Part shown: piece by piece, positions 46,054-54,627 of the stretch
How positions within the stretch are numbered: position 1 is the first letter of the stretch
Layout: the number at the start of each line of letters is the position of its first letter
Assembly: GCA_963666705.2 (NCBI GenBank)
Contig: CAXXKO010000017.1
Location: forward strand, 248,001-312,000
Direction of reading: 5' to 3'
DNA: 64,000 bases
Source of the DNA: G963666705 sp963666705
GTDB lineage: Bacteria > Pseudomonadota > Alphaproteobacteria > CADEGL01
Notes under the pieces: model-generated
Told to the model about the DNA's origin: nothing
Seen by the model: the letters and a program-made list of their open reading frames with translations, nothing else
Databases searched by the model: none
Made by a program: the position numbers and the translations under genes

Positions 46054-46096
46054 CGCTGCTTCGTGTAGCGCTTGCGTTACGCGGAGCGAAGCAGCG
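46054..46096. repeat. Cruciform-forming stem-loop beyond istB (copy 1)
   Basis: CGCTGCTTCG (46054-46063) and CGAAGCAGCG (46087-46096) form a perfect 10-base inverted repeat. The loop contains a further GTAGCG/CGTTAC-like palindrome. Copy 2 has a different sequence with the same architecture at the same place. Confidence 0.6.
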
Positions 46097-46141
46097 TGGG
46101 AGGTTCCTGTGGACCCACCGGGTCAACCATTGCACCGGCGG

Positions 46142-46912
46142 TCAAGCAGGTATTTTTGGGGATTTCCGCCGTTTTTGGCTTTGGTTGAGACGATAGCTCT
46201 CGCCGTTCATTTCCAGGATATGGACATGGTGGGTGAGGCGGTCCAGCAAAGCCCCGGTCAGGCGTTCCGAGCCGAATATCTCCGTCCACTCATCGAACGG
46301 CAAGTTGGAGGTCACCAGGATCGAGCCCCGCTCGTAGCGCTGGCTGAAGACTTCGAACAGCAGCTCGGCGCCGGTCTTCGAGAGCGGCACGAAGCCGAGT
46401 TCGTCGATGATCAGAAGGTGATACTTTGCCAGTTGCTTCTGCAGGCGCAACAGGCGTTTTTCATCCCCGGCCTCCATCAGTTCATGAACCAGGGCAGCGG
46501 CCGTGAGGAAGCCGACGGAGAGCCCCTTTTGGCAGGCCGCCAGACCGAGACCGAGGGCGATATGGGTCTTGCCGGTTCCGCTGTTGCCGAGCGCGATGAT
46601 ATTCTCACGACGCTCGACGTATTCGCATCGCGCCAACTCCAGAACCAGCATCTTGTCGAGCGATGCGATGGCCTTGAAGTCGAAGCTGTCGAGGCTTTTG
46701 ACGGCGGGGAACCTGGCCTGTCTGATCCGCCGCTCGACCATGCGGCGCTCACGGTCGATCAGTTCCAACTCGGTCAGACGGACAAGATACCGCACATGGT
46801 CGGCGCCCTCGGTGGCGCATTGGCGGGCCAGCTTGTCGTATTCGCGCAGGAACGTCGGCAGTTTCAGGGTCTTGAGGTGATGGGCCAGCAACACTTGCGG
46901 CGTATCGGTCAT
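46142..46912 (-). CDS. istB: IS21-family helper ATPase IstB (copy 1)
   Basis: AAA+ ATPase that assists the IstA transposase in target choice. Walker A is GNSGTGKTHIALGLGLAA near residue 110 and Walker B YHLLIIDELGFVPLSKTG near 170. Length is 256 residues. ATG 46912 overlaps the istA stop by 4 bases (translational coupling). The frame extends upstream inside istA without homology. Confidence 0.95.
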   Translation of the reverse strand: MTDTPQVLLAHHLKTLKLPTFLREYDKLARQCATEGADHVRYLVRLTELELIDRERRMVERRIRQARFPAVKSLDSFDFKAIASLDKMLVLELARCEYVERRENIIALGNSGTGKTHIALGLGLAACQKGLSVGFLTAAALVHELMEAGDEKRLLRLQKQLAKYHLLIIDELGFVPLSKTGAELLFEVFSQRYERGSILVTSNLPFDEWTEIFGSERLTGALLDRLTHHVHILEMNGESYRLNQSQKRRKSPKIPA

Positions 46913-48408
46913 GACGCGCCTCCACCCAACAAGCTCATATAACTGGCGGCGGCCGTGGTCGCCACGTTGGCCCGAGGCAGGTAGGGATAGATATCCAGGT
47001 CGAGTTTGGGCGGGCGTCGCTCGATACGGCACAGCACAAGGTGTTTGACGGCGTCGTAGCCGATCGCACCCAGGCGCAGGGCGTCCTTCACCGCGCCGTG
47101 AAGCACCTCGAGATCGAAGGTCTCCAGAAGCCGAAGGACCTGGACGTATTCCCGCTTGCCGGCCTTGCCCATGCGCGCCTCCAGGAGACGGCGCAGGGTT
47201 GGGAAGGCATCAGGCAGTTCCCATCCGGCTAGCGGCGCGGCCTGATCCAGGGCACCGATCTTGTGCTCCAGCAAAGGCAGGTAGTGGATCGGATCGAAGA
47301 CCATGTCTTCCCGGTCGTAGGAACGGGGGTGTCGGGCAATGATCCCGGCGCCGCAACCGATAACCACCTCGTGGACATAGCCACGGATCCAGACTTCCTG
47401 ATGGCCGTAGGCGACGGGCACGGAATAGTCATTCGTCCGGTAGCGCACCAGGGACAGCGAGTTGACCCGCGTGCCCTGCTTGTCGCACGCGTCGAACGGT
47501 GCCGGCAGTGGCCTCTTCAACGCTTCGCGGTCACGCACAAACCGTTCGCCGATGCTCTCGCGGTGGCCGCGCAGGACGTTGCCTTGCCGGTTGCGGCATT
47601 GCTCTTCCAGGTGGCCATTGAAGGCGTCCCAGCTCGCGAACCGGGGAAGCGGCGTCATGAAGTTCCGCCGGGCATAGCCGACCACCCCCTCCACATTGCC
47701 TTTGTCGTTACCCTTGCCGGGACGGCCGTAGCGGTCCTCGAAGAGGTAATGGGACTGCAGCCCGCTGAACGCCCGCGTTCGTTGCCGCGTGCCATCTGAC
47801 AAGATGCGCGACACCAGACACTTGTCGTTGTCGTAAAGAATCGATTGGGGAACGCCGCCGAAAAAAACAAAGGCTCTGTTGTGCCCGTCCAGCCAGGCCT
47901 CCGTCGTCGCCGCCGGGTAGGCCGCAACGAAGCAGGCATCGCTGTGGGGAAGTGTCATGACGAAAAAATGCGCCCGATACTTGACGCCGGCGATGATCGC
48001 ATCCGCCTCGCCAAAGTCCGCTCGAGCATGGCCCGGAGGATGTGACAACGGCACAAACATCTCACGCCGACGAAGGCGCCGTTCCCGAACGTAATCCTTC
48101 ACGATGGTCTCTTTGCCCGTGAAGCCATGTTCGTCGCGAAGGCGCTCGAATATACGCTTCGCCGTGTGGTGCTGCTTACGGTGAACCGTTCGGTCCTCCT
48201 CCAGAATACGGTCGATGATATCCGTGAAGGGGGCCAGTTTCGGGCGTTTCGGTGGCTGGCGTCGCCGATATCCCGGCGGTTCCGAATGCCGCAGCATCTT
48301 CCTCACCGTCTCGCGCGCAATGCCAAACCGACTTGCCGCCTCTCGCTGGCTCAGACCATCAACATGGCAGGCCAGCCGAACGCGCAGATATAGGTCCACG
48401 GTGTACAT
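46909..48408 (-). CDS. istA: IS21-family transposase IstA (copy 1)
   Basis: DDE transposase of 499 residues. The N-terminal HTH is GLSQREAASRFGIARETVRKML. The integrase core has Asp in GHARADFGEAD near residue 135, Asp in SILYDNDKC near 190 and Glu in KGNVEGVVGYARRNF near 228. Start ATG 48408 is preferred over ATG 48423. No frameshift or internal stop, so the element may be active. Confidence 0.95.
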   Translation of the reverse strand: MYTVDLYLRVRLACHVDGLSQREAASRFGIARETVRKMLRHSEPPGYRRRQPPKRPKLAPFTDIIDRILEEDRTVHRKQHHTAKRIFERLRDEHGFTGKETIVKDYVRERRLRRREMFVPLSHPPGHARADFGEADAIIAGVKYRAHFFVMTLPHSDACFVAAYPAATTEAWLDGHNRAFVFFGGVPQSILYDNDKCLVSRILSDGTRQRTRAFSGLQSHYLFEDRYGRPGKGNDKGNVEGVVGYARRNFMTPLPRFASWDAFNGHLEEQCRNRQGNVLRGHRESIGERFVRDREALKRPLPAPFDACDKQGTRVNSLSLVRYRTNDYSVPVAYGHQEVWIRGYVHEVVIGCGAGIIARHPRSYDREDMVFDPIHYLPLLEHKIGALDQAAPLAGWELPDAFPTLRRLLEARMGKAGKREYVQVLRLLETFDLEVLHGAVKDALRLGAIGYDAVKHLVLCRIERRPPKLDLDIYPYLPRANVATTAAASYMSLLGGGAS

Positions 48409-48522
48409 CCTCCCGCCTTCCATCTCAAAAAAGATCGAAGGCTACAGGTGGCAGAGTTTTACTCCGCCCGCGGCTGGGAAATCCCGCCGCTTCCGTGGAC
48501 TAATTTGTCACCGCCGTTCTCA

Positions 48523-49359
48523 TCGAAGACGCTCGTGCGCCGGGCCGCGGAGCGCGCGCCCGAAATCGATGAGACGGCGCCCGCCCATGGCCGCAAGGCG
48601 GTGATCTACGCCACGTGCTTCTGCAACTTCAACACCCCCTCGATCGGCCTCGCGGCCCGCGCGGTGCTGGCCCGCAACGGCGTCGAGACGGCCGTTGTGC
48701 ATCCCCGATGCTGCGGTATGCCGCAGCTGGAGGAAGGCGACTTGGGTCGCGTCGCGGAGAGCGCCAAGGCCACCGCGGCCGAGCTCGGCGTCTGGATCGA
48801 CAAGGGCTACGACGCCATCGCCCTGGTGCCGTCCTGCGCCCTCATGCTCAAGTTCGAATGGCCGCTCATCGTGCCGGGCGACCCGGCCGTCGAGCGCTTG
48901 GCGCGAGCCACCTTTGACGTCGCCGAGTACATCATCGACATCGCCAGGAAGGAGGGGCTCGCCCCGGGCCTCGGCCCCCTCGACGGCGGTGTGGCGCTGC
49001 ATATCGCCTGCCACGCCTGGGCCCAGAACGTGGGCCGCAAGGCGGCCGAGCTGCTGGCCCTCGTCCCCGACGCCGATATCGAGGTGATCGAGCGCTGCTC
49101 CGGCCACGGCGGCGCCTGGGGCGTGCGCGCGGCCAATTTCGCCACCGCCATCAAGACGGGCCGCCCGGTCGCGCGCCAGGCGCTCAAGGCGGACAGGCGC
49201 TACCTGGTCTCGGAATGCCCGCTCGCCGGCCCCCACATCGCCCAGGGCATGGAGCGCCTGGCGCCGGAGGGCCAGAAGGCGCCAGCGCCGGAGGCTGCAC
49301 TCCACCCCATCGAGCTGTTCGCGCGGGCCTACGGCATCGATGTGAGGCACGGGGAATGA
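48523..49359 (+). pseudogene. CCG-domain Fe-S protein gene, part 2 (C-terminal half after IS21 insertion)
   Basis: Continues part 1 in frame after the duplicated TCGAAG. It contains both cysteine-rich CCG domains: ATCFCNFNTPSIG with VVHPRCCGMPQLEEG, and HIACHAWAQ with IERCSGHGGAWG. These bind Fe-S clusters in heterodisulfide-reductase-related proteins. About 279 residues remain. Without the N-terminus and with IS21 between the parts, no functional protein is expected. Its stop overlaps the ATG of the DUF3501 gene. Confidence 0.85.
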
Positions 49360-49692
49360 CCCCCAGCCACGAAATCCGGCCCGCCGACATCATGCCGATG
49401 GAGGCCTATGGCGAGGTCAGGCGCGAGCGTCGGCGCGCCATGAGCGCGCTCAAGCGCGACCGCCGCATTGCCATCGGCCCCGACGTCACCTGCTACTTCG
49501 AGAGCTACGAGACCATGTGGCACCAGGTCCATGAGATGCTCTTCATCGAGCGCGGCGGCGAAGCGCAGGTCGCGGGCGAGCTGGAGGCCTACAACCCCCT
49601 GATCCCCAAAGGGCGGGAGCTGGTGGCCACCCTCATGGTCGAGATCGACGAGCCGGCCCGCCGGGCGCGTGTGTTGGCCGTTCTCACCGGCC
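49356..49692 (+). pseudogene. DUF3501 family protein gene, part 1
   Basis: ATG 49356 overlaps the Fe-S gene stop (ATGA). The 5' 112 codons encode MTPSHEIRPADIMPMEAYGE through YFESYETMWHQVHEMLFIERGG to VLAVLTGL, where a second IS21 element interrupts it at target CCGGCC. DUF3501 has no known function but habitually follows the rubrerythrin and Fe-S genes. The remaining parts lie at 52263-52399 and 53475-53614. Confidence 0.82.
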
Positions 49693-49784
49693 TGTCAATG
49701 GCGGAGCAAAAAGGGACCACCTCGGCGGTGTAAGAAGGGACCGCTTGGCGGCTGCGGGCTTGTCCCCGTAGTCCACGGGAGGGC

Positions 49785-49837
49785 CCCGCGCGCGACGCGG
49801 TGTGCCCTCAACAGGCTGACGCGGCGGCGCGCGCGGG
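49785..49837. repeat. Stem-loop beyond istB (copy 2)
   Basis: CCCGCGCGCG (49785-49794) and CGCGCGCGGG (49828-49837) form a 10-base inverted repeat with a 33-base loop. It lies between conserved flanks GTAGTCCA...GGAGGG and CCTGTGG...CCCAC that also occur in copy 1. Confidence 0.6.
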
Positions 49838-49883
49838 AGGGACCTGTGGGCCCACGGGGTCAAGCGTGGGCTGGGTGGTCGGT

Positions 49884-50648
49884 TCAGTTAGCAGTCGGGG
49901 TTTGACGCCTGCGGCTCTGGTTGAGCCTGTAGCTGTCACCGTTCATCTCGAGGATGTTGACGTGGTGGGTGAGGCGATCGAGGAGCGCGCCGGTGAGGCG
50001 CTCGGAGCCGAACACCTCGGTCCATTCGTCGAAGGGCAGATTGGTGGTGACCAGGGTCGAGCCCCGCTCGTAGCGTTGGCTGAACACCTCGAACAACAGC
50101 TCGGCGCCGGTCTTCGACAGCGGCACGAAGCCGAGTTCGTCGACGATCAGAAGCTTGTAGGTGGCGAGCTTCTTCTGGAACCTCAGCAGCTGCTTGTCAT
50201 CGCGGGCCTCGATGAGTTCGTGGACCAGCGCGGCGGCGGTGATGAAGCCGACCGAGAGGCCCTTCTGGCAGGCCGCCAGGCCGAGACCGAGGGCGATGTG
50301 GGTCTTGCCGGTCCCACTGTTGCCGAGCGCGATGAGGTTCTCGCGGCGCTCGATGTACTCGCAGCGGGCCAGCTCCAGGACCAGCGCCTTGTTGAGCGAG
50401 GGGATGACCTTGAAGTCGAAGCTGTCGAGGCTCTTGACCACGGGGAAGCGCGCCGCCTTGATGCGCCGCTCGACCATGCGGCGCTCGCGGTCGATCAGCT
50501 CGAGCTCGGCGAGTCTCAACAGGTAGCGGACGTGATCGACGCCTTCCGAGGCGCACTGCCGGGCGATCTTGTCGTACTCGCGCAGGAAGGTCGGCAGCTT
50601 CAGCGTCTCGAGGTGGTGGGCGAGCAGCACTTGCGGTGTGTCGGTCAT
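49884..50648 (-). CDS. istB: IS21-family helper ATPase IstB (copy 2)
   Basis: AAA+ ATPase of 254 residues, with Walker A GNSGTGKTHIALGLGLAA and Walker B YKLLIVDELGFVPLSKTG. It is closely similar to copy 1 over its length, differing at scattered residues and at the C-terminus. ATG 50648 overlaps the istA stop. Confidence 0.95.
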   Translation of the reverse strand: MTDTPQVLLAHHLETLKLPTFLREYDKIARQCASEGVDHVRYLLRLAELELIDRERRMVERRIKAARFPVVKSLDSFDFKVIPSLNKALVLELARCEYIERRENLIALGNSGTGKTHIALGLGLAACQKGLSVGFITAAALVHELIEARDDKQLLRFQKKLATYKLLIVDELGFVPLSKTGAELLFEVFSQRYERGSTLVTTNLPFDEWTEVFGSERLTGALLDRLTHHVNILEMNGDSYRLNQSRRRQTPTAN

Positions 50649-52144
50649 GCGCCGAGCCCCGACAGCAGGCTCATGTACGACTTGGCGGACGTCATCGCGA
50701 CCCGGGCGCGCGGCAGATACGGATAGACGTCGAGGTTGAGCCTGGGCGGCCGCCGCTCGATGCGGCACAGTACCAGGTGCTTCACCGCATCAAAGCCGAT
50801 TGCGCCGAGCCGCAGGGCGTCGCCGACCGCACCCTCGACCTCCTCGAGCCGGAAGGTCTCCAGTAGACGGAGCACCTGGACGTACTCGCGCTTGCCTGCC
50901 TTGCCCATACGAGCTTCGAGGAGCCGCCGCAGAGTGATGAAGGCCTCGGGCAGGTCCCAGCCCGCCAATGGCGCGGCCTGGTCGAGGGCGCCGATCTTCT
51001 GCTCGATCAAGGGCAGGTAATGCAGCGGGTCGAAGATCAGGTCCTCGCTGTCGTAGGACCGGCGGTGCCGGGCGATCACCTCGGCCCCGCAGCTGATCAC
51101 CACCTCATCGACGTAGCCCCGGATGAGCACCTCACGGTGGCCGTAGGCCACGGGCACGGAATAGTCGTTGCTGCGGTAACGCACCAGCGACAGCGAACTC
51201 GCCCGTCCAGGGCGCTTATCGCAGGCATCATAGGGAGCAGGCGGCAATGGCAAGAGAACTTGACGATCCCGCTCGAGACGCTCGCCGATGGTCTCCTTGT
51301 GGCCCCGCAGCCGCGCCGCCTGGCGCCGGCGGCACTGTTCGGCGAGAGCATCGTTGAGGGCCGCGAAGCTCTCGGCACGCGGGACGGGGACCAGGAAGTT
51401 CCGCCGGATGAAGCCGACCAGTCCCTCGACCTTGCCCTTGTCGTTGCCCTTGCCCGGCCGGCCGAACCTGTCCTCGAACAGATAGTGGGACTGAAGCTCC
51501 GTGAAGACGCGCGTTCGCTGCCGCTTCCCATCGCCCAGGATCCGGGCAACCGCCAGCTTGGTGTTGTCGTACAGGATGGATCGGGGGACGCCGCCGAAGA
51601 AGGCAAACGCCGCGTTGTGGCCATCGCAGAATGCTTCGGTCGTCTCCGCCGGATAGGCCGCAACAAAGCAACCATCACTGTGGGGAAGGTCGAAGGCAAG
51701 GAAGTGGATCTTCCGTAACGCGCCGCCGATCACCGCCATCGCTTCGCCGAAGTCCGCCTGGGCGTGACCGGGGGAATGGGAGAGTGGCACGAACACCTCA
51801 CGCGACCGAAGCCCCTGCTCACGAACGTAGTCCTTCACGATGGTGTAGCCGCCCGTGAAACCGTACTCGTCCCGGAGGCGGTCGAAGATGCGCTTCGCAG
51901 TGTGCCGTTGCTTGCGGTGGCTGGTCCGATCGTCTTCCAAGATCCGATCGATGATTCCCGTGAACGGACCCAGCTTTGGCCGCCTCGGCGGCGCGCTTCG
52001 GCGATACCCTGGCGGCACCGAGAACGACAGCATCTTACGGACCGTCTTGCGGTCTACACCAAACACCCGCGAGGCCTCGCGGGTGCTCATCCCCTCGACA
52101 TGACACGCCCGCCGAACCCGTGCGTACAACTCCACCCGATACAT
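50645..52144 (-). CDS. istA: IS21-family transposase IstA (copy 2)
   Basis: DDE transposase of 499 residues. It has HTH GMSTREASRVFGVDRKTVRKML, Asp in GHAQADFGEAMAV, Asp in SILYDNTKLAV and Glu in KGKVEGLVGFIRRNF. It is homologous to copy 1 over its whole length but clearly diverged (for example the HTH and the metal-domain flanks). The frame is intact. The frame continues upstream to 52198, but MYRVELYARVRRACHVEG is the family start. Confidence 0.95.
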   Translation of the reverse strand: MYRVELYARVRRACHVEGMSTREASRVFGVDRKTVRKMLSFSVPPGYRRSAPPRRPKLGPFTGIIDRILEDDRTSHRKQRHTAKRIFDRLRDEYGFTGGYTIVKDYVREQGLRSREVFVPLSHSPGHAQADFGEAMAVIGGALRKIHFLAFDLPHSDGCFVAAYPAETTEAFCDGHNAAFAFFGGVPRSILYDNTKLAVARILGDGKRQRTRVFTELQSHYLFEDRFGRPGKGNDKGKVEGLVGFIRRNFLVPVPRAESFAALNDALAEQCRRRQAARLRGHKETIGERLERDRQVLLPLPPAPYDACDKRPGRASSLSLVRYRSNDYSVPVAYGHREVLIRGYVDEVVISCGAEVIARHRRSYDSEDLIFDPLHYLPLIEQKIGALDQAAPLAGWDLPEAFITLRRLLEARMGKAGKREYVQVLRLLETFRLEEVEGAVGDALRLGAIGFDAVKHLVLCRIERRPPRLNLDVYPYLPRARVAMTSAKSYMSLLSGLGA

Positions 52145-52262
52145 CCCCCCCGCCTTCCAGTCAGAGCAACCCTGACAGAAGGCTATACGCGGTCCCATTT
52201 TGGTCCGCCGCAGCCGGATCGACCGGCCGCTTCAGTGGGGGATTATTGCTCTGCCGTTCTCA

Positions 52263-52399
52263 CCGGCCTCGGCGGTTTCGAGGAAACGGTCTTCATCGAT
52301 GTCGATGGTACCCGTATCGAGGGCGCCGCGGAGGCGGACATCGACCGCACCACGGCCGAGGGCAAGGCCTCGTCCGTGCAATTCATTCACTTTGCCTTT
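52263..52399 (+). pseudogene. DUF3501 family protein gene, part 2
   Basis: Between the two insertions, after the duplicated CCGGCC, the frame reads GGFEETVFIDVDGTRIEGAAE to SSVQFIHFAF. The 3' edge is the IS1595 insertion with target TTGCCTTT (52392-52399). Part 3 begins at 53475. Confidence 0.82.
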
Positions 52400-53474
52400 C
52401 GTCCCTATCCGGTTAAGGCAGGTCGTGCGCCCTGGGGTTGCAAGCCGTGGATCAACTGGCGGTATGTGATGGTTGGCCGGGCCATGGCGCGGCTCAGGAC
52501 GAAGTCGCCGAGGTCGTCGATCCGCCGGCGGCGGTTGAAGCGATAGGCCCATTCCCGGCCATAGCGCGGCAAGTGCTTGGCGCTGACGCCATGGTAGGTG
52601 CCGTTGAGCCAGGTCTTGAGGTTGCTGAACAGGACGTGGATGATCGGCATCTGCGTCTCGGCGTTCTTGCCTTGGCCTTGGACGGTGGGCTGGTGCCGGT
52701 AGACGGCGCCGAGCCCGGCATAGCCCTTGAAATCGTCGGTCAGCAGGCGCGCGCCCGGCGTCACGGCGGCCCGCACGAAGCCGCCGAGCTGCTCGGCATT
52801 GGCCCGGGGCAGGATGGCAAGCCGCGCCCGGCCGGCGACGAAGCCGCTGCCCTCGACCCCCTTGCCCGGCGCCACCGCCACCTTCTCCACCGCCAGCACG
52901 AGCAGGCTCTTGTTGGCATTGGCCATCCCGCGGCCCCGGCTCTCGGGCTTGCCGCGCCCGCCGTAGTAGCTCTCATCGACCTCGACCATGCCGTCCAGCA
53001 ACGCATCCGGCCGCTCCGCCAAGCCATGGCGCAGCTTGTGAGCCATCAGCCATGCGGTCTCATAGCGAAGCCCCAGCTCGCGCGCCAGGAACAGGGCCGA
53101 GACCCCGCGCTTGTCCCGCCCCATCAACCACGCCGCCAGGAACCATTTGGGCAACGGTGTGCGGGTGCGGTGGAAGATGGTTCCCGCCGTCACCGACTCT
53201 TGACGACCGCAAGCCGCGCATTCGAAGACGCGCGCCCGCGCCTTGTGCCGATAGCCCCGCCGGTGCCCGCAGCGGGCGCACGCAAACCCAGACGGCCAGC
53301 GTCGATCCGCCAAGGCCAGGATGCACGATTCCTCGTCTCGGTAGCGCTCTTGGAACGTCAACAAGCCGCTCATGCCCTGTCTCCCGACCAATCCTCAGAG
53401 GCGGGAACAGTACACCCTTAGAGCGAACATATAAAGAACACTCGGTCGCTACCTGCATTAACCGGATAGGGACG
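52400..53474. mobile_element. IS1595-family insertion sequence
   Basis: 1075 bases with near-perfect terminal inverted repeats beginning CGTCCCTATCCGGTTAA (then AGGCAGGT left, TGCAGGT right) and an 8-base target duplication TTGCCTTT (52392-52399; 53475-53482), as expected for the family. One minus-strand transposase gene. Inserted in the DUF3501 gene. Confidence 0.92.
52405..53373 (-). CDS. IS1595-family transposase
   Basis: Transposase of 322 residues. The N-terminal zinc ribbon has FACARCGHRR and FECAACGRQESVTAGTIFH, and the ISXO2-like catalytic core starts at GMVEVDESYYGGRGKPESRG near residue 125. A conserved Asp lies in LLTDDFKGYAGL, and HVLFSNLKTWLNGTYHGVSAKHL is near the end. ATG 53373 is chosen (MSGLLTFQERY). 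The stop codon (TAG at 52405-52407) lies inside the terminal inverted repeat, five bases from the element end. Confidence 0.93.
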   Translation of the reverse strand: MSGLLTFQERYRDEESCILALADRRWPSGFACARCGHRRGYRHKARARVFECAACGRQESVTAGTIFHRTRTPLPKWFLAAWLMGRDKRGVSALFLARELGLRYETAWLMAHKLRHGLAERPDALLDGMVEVDESYYGGRGKPESRGRGMANANKSLLVLAVEKVAVAPGKGVEGSGFVAGRARLAILPRANAEQLGGFVRAAVTPGARLLTDDFKGYAGLGAVYRHQPTVQGQGKNAETQMPIIHVLFSNLKTWLNGTYHGVSAKHLPRYGREWAYRFNRRRRIDDLGDFVLSRAMARPTITYRQLIHGLQPQGARPALTG

Positions 53475-53614
53475 TTGCCTTTACCGATCGGGCCATCGCC
53501 GCCTTTCGCGCGCCCGGCGCCCGCGTGGTCCTCGGCATCGCGCATCCCAACTACGGCCACATGGCCGTCATGCCCGAAGCCGCGCGCGCCGCGCTCGCCG
53601 GCGACTTCGACTGA
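53475..53614 (+). pseudogene. DUF3501 family protein gene, part 3 (C-terminus)
   Basis: After the duplicated TTGCCTTT the frame continues TDRAIAAFRAPGARVVLGIAHPNYGHMAVMPEAARAALAGDFD and stops at TGA 53612-53614. Splicing parts 1, 2 and 3 at the target duplications gives one uninterrupted reading frame of about 196 residues, the expected DUF3501 size. Confidence 0.82.
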
Positions 53615-53628
53615 TCTTGGGCGCCATT

Positions 53629-53766
53629 GGAGCGATTCCATCTCGACTGGAATCGCTCCAGGCGGCCCGCCGGTCGCCCGGCGCGCCCGCGCAGGCGCGG
53701 ACCACTTGGTCCGCTGCCGCGAGTGAAATAGTGCGCTAGAGTGGGTCCGATCAAGGCGGAACCGCT
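53629..53766 (+). repeat. Dispersed palindromic repeat, copy near the DUF3501 remnant
   Basis: Same family as 33335-33701. GGAGCGATTCCA...TGGAATCGCTCC is a perfect 12-base inverted repeat here. It is followed by the CGGACC..GGTCCG core and the tail CTAGAGTGGGTCCGATCAAGGCGG, whose terminal palindrome is eroded. Confidence 0.8.
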
Positions 53767-53767
53767 T

Positions 53768-53916
53768 TATACCAGCGGCCGATGAGCTTGACCCATCGAC
53801 CGCTGGCAAGCGCGACCGCGCGCCCGAGCTTATGCGAGGTAAGCCAAGGGCGCGGATGCGCCCGCCCGGTGCTTGAGGGAACATACAACGGGTCATTCTT
53901 ATGGGCCGTTGGTATT
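53768..53916. mobile_element. MITE-like element with 27-base imperfect terminal inverted repeats
   Basis: The left end TATACCAGCGGCCGATGAGC is mirrored at the right end as GGGTCATTCTTATGGGCCGTTGGTATT; about 21 of 27 positions pair. The interior (149 bases in total) has no open frame of note and contains a nested CCAGCGG...CCGCTGG stem. No other copy is present in the window, so mobility is inference. Confidence 0.45.
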
Positions 53917-53931
53917 GGGCCCGCGCCGCCC

Positions 53932-54465
53932 TCAGTCGATCTCTTCGTCCTCCCAAGTGCCCCAGAAGGCGGAGCGCTCGAGCCAGCCTTCGAAGCCACC
54001 GATCTCTACCCGGCACCAGTTGTCCTCGCATTCGGTCAGGCGGCCGACCACGCCCGCCTCGGCGCGCGCCACGGCGGGCGATTCGGCCGAGGATTCACGC
54101 CTCAGGGTCTGGATCTCACCCATCACGATGACAGTCCGGCGGCCCGAGAGCATGCTCTGGTGAATCCAGCCCACGGTGCCCTGCCAGTCGCGGACCTGAC
54201 GCCAGGTGTCGAACTCCTCGATGATCTCCACCGGCATGTGGCGGCGCACGAAAACCCATTCCACCGGATAGCGCGGCCCCGGCCCGGTGCGCACGTTGAC
54301 CTCGTCCGAGCGCAGGCTGACGAAACGCGGCAGGGTCAGGCCGCTCGGCCCGACACGAAACTCCGTCGCCGGCAGGCTCGTCGGCGCGAGCATCACCACG
54401 ACGGCGAGCCCGAGGAGCGTCAGGCTGCGTCTGAACAAGGCGCTATGGGCGCAAATCGGCGGCAA
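53932..54465 (-). CDS. SH3-domain exported protein
   Basis: Secreted or periplasmic protein of up to 177 residues. After a hydrophobic signal segment (RRSLTLLGLAVVVMLAPTSLPATE) come two bacterial SH3 domains. The first has SLRSDEVNVRTGPGPRYPVEWVF...GWIHQSMLSGRR, the second AEAGVVGRLTECEDNWCRVEIGGFEGWLERSAFWG. Such domains bind peptidoglycan or peptides; the exact target is unknown. The frame opens at TTG 54465; a TTG at 54438 just before the signal segment is an alternative, and no ATG exists in frame before it. Divergent from the dehydrogenase gene. Confidence 0.82.
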   Translation of the reverse strand: MPPICAHSALFRRSLTLLGLAVVVMLAPTSLPATEFRVGPSGLTLPRFVSLRSDEVNVRTGPGPRYPVEWVFVRRHMPVEIIEEFDTWRQVRDWQGTVGWIHQSMLSGRRTVIVMGEIQTLRRESSAESPAVARAEAGVVGRLTECEDNWCRVEIGGFEGWLERSAFWGTWEDEEID

Positions 54466-54627
54466 AATTTCATATGAGACAGGCGCTCGCGGCGGCGCGG
54501 AAGAAGCGCATTATAGGCGCGTCCGTGGCCGCCCGGTCAAGCGTCCCCGGCGCCCGCCCGCGCGCTGGACAAGATGCGGCCACGCTGCTATGGCAAGCCC
54601 TCGCCGCACGCGACCGGGACCCGATAC

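Larger units (their letters stand above)
45942..48522. mobile_element. IS21-family insertion sequence, copy 1
   Basis: 2581 bases with ends TGTCAACGGCGG (left) and its imperfect inverse CCGCCGTTCTCA (right), flanked by the 6-base target duplication TCGAAG. The left end carries two direct repeats of GGCGGAGCAAAA-T/C-TAGTCCAC, and the right end an inverted related set: the multiple transposase-binding repeats typical of IS21. It contains istA and istB on the minus strand. Inserted in the Fe-S protein gene. Confidence 0.92.
49693..52262. mobile_element. IS21-family insertion sequence, copy 2 (diverged from copy 1)
   Basis: 2570 bases with left end TGTCAATGGCGGAGC, right end GCTCTGCCGTTCTCA, and 6-base target duplication CCGGCC (49687-49692 and 52263-52268). 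It carries istA and istB on the minus strand, similar but not identical to copy 1, so the two are sibling elements rather than a recent duplication. The native sequence just before the insertion (GCCGTTCTCA) equals the element's own right terminus. Confidence 0.92.
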
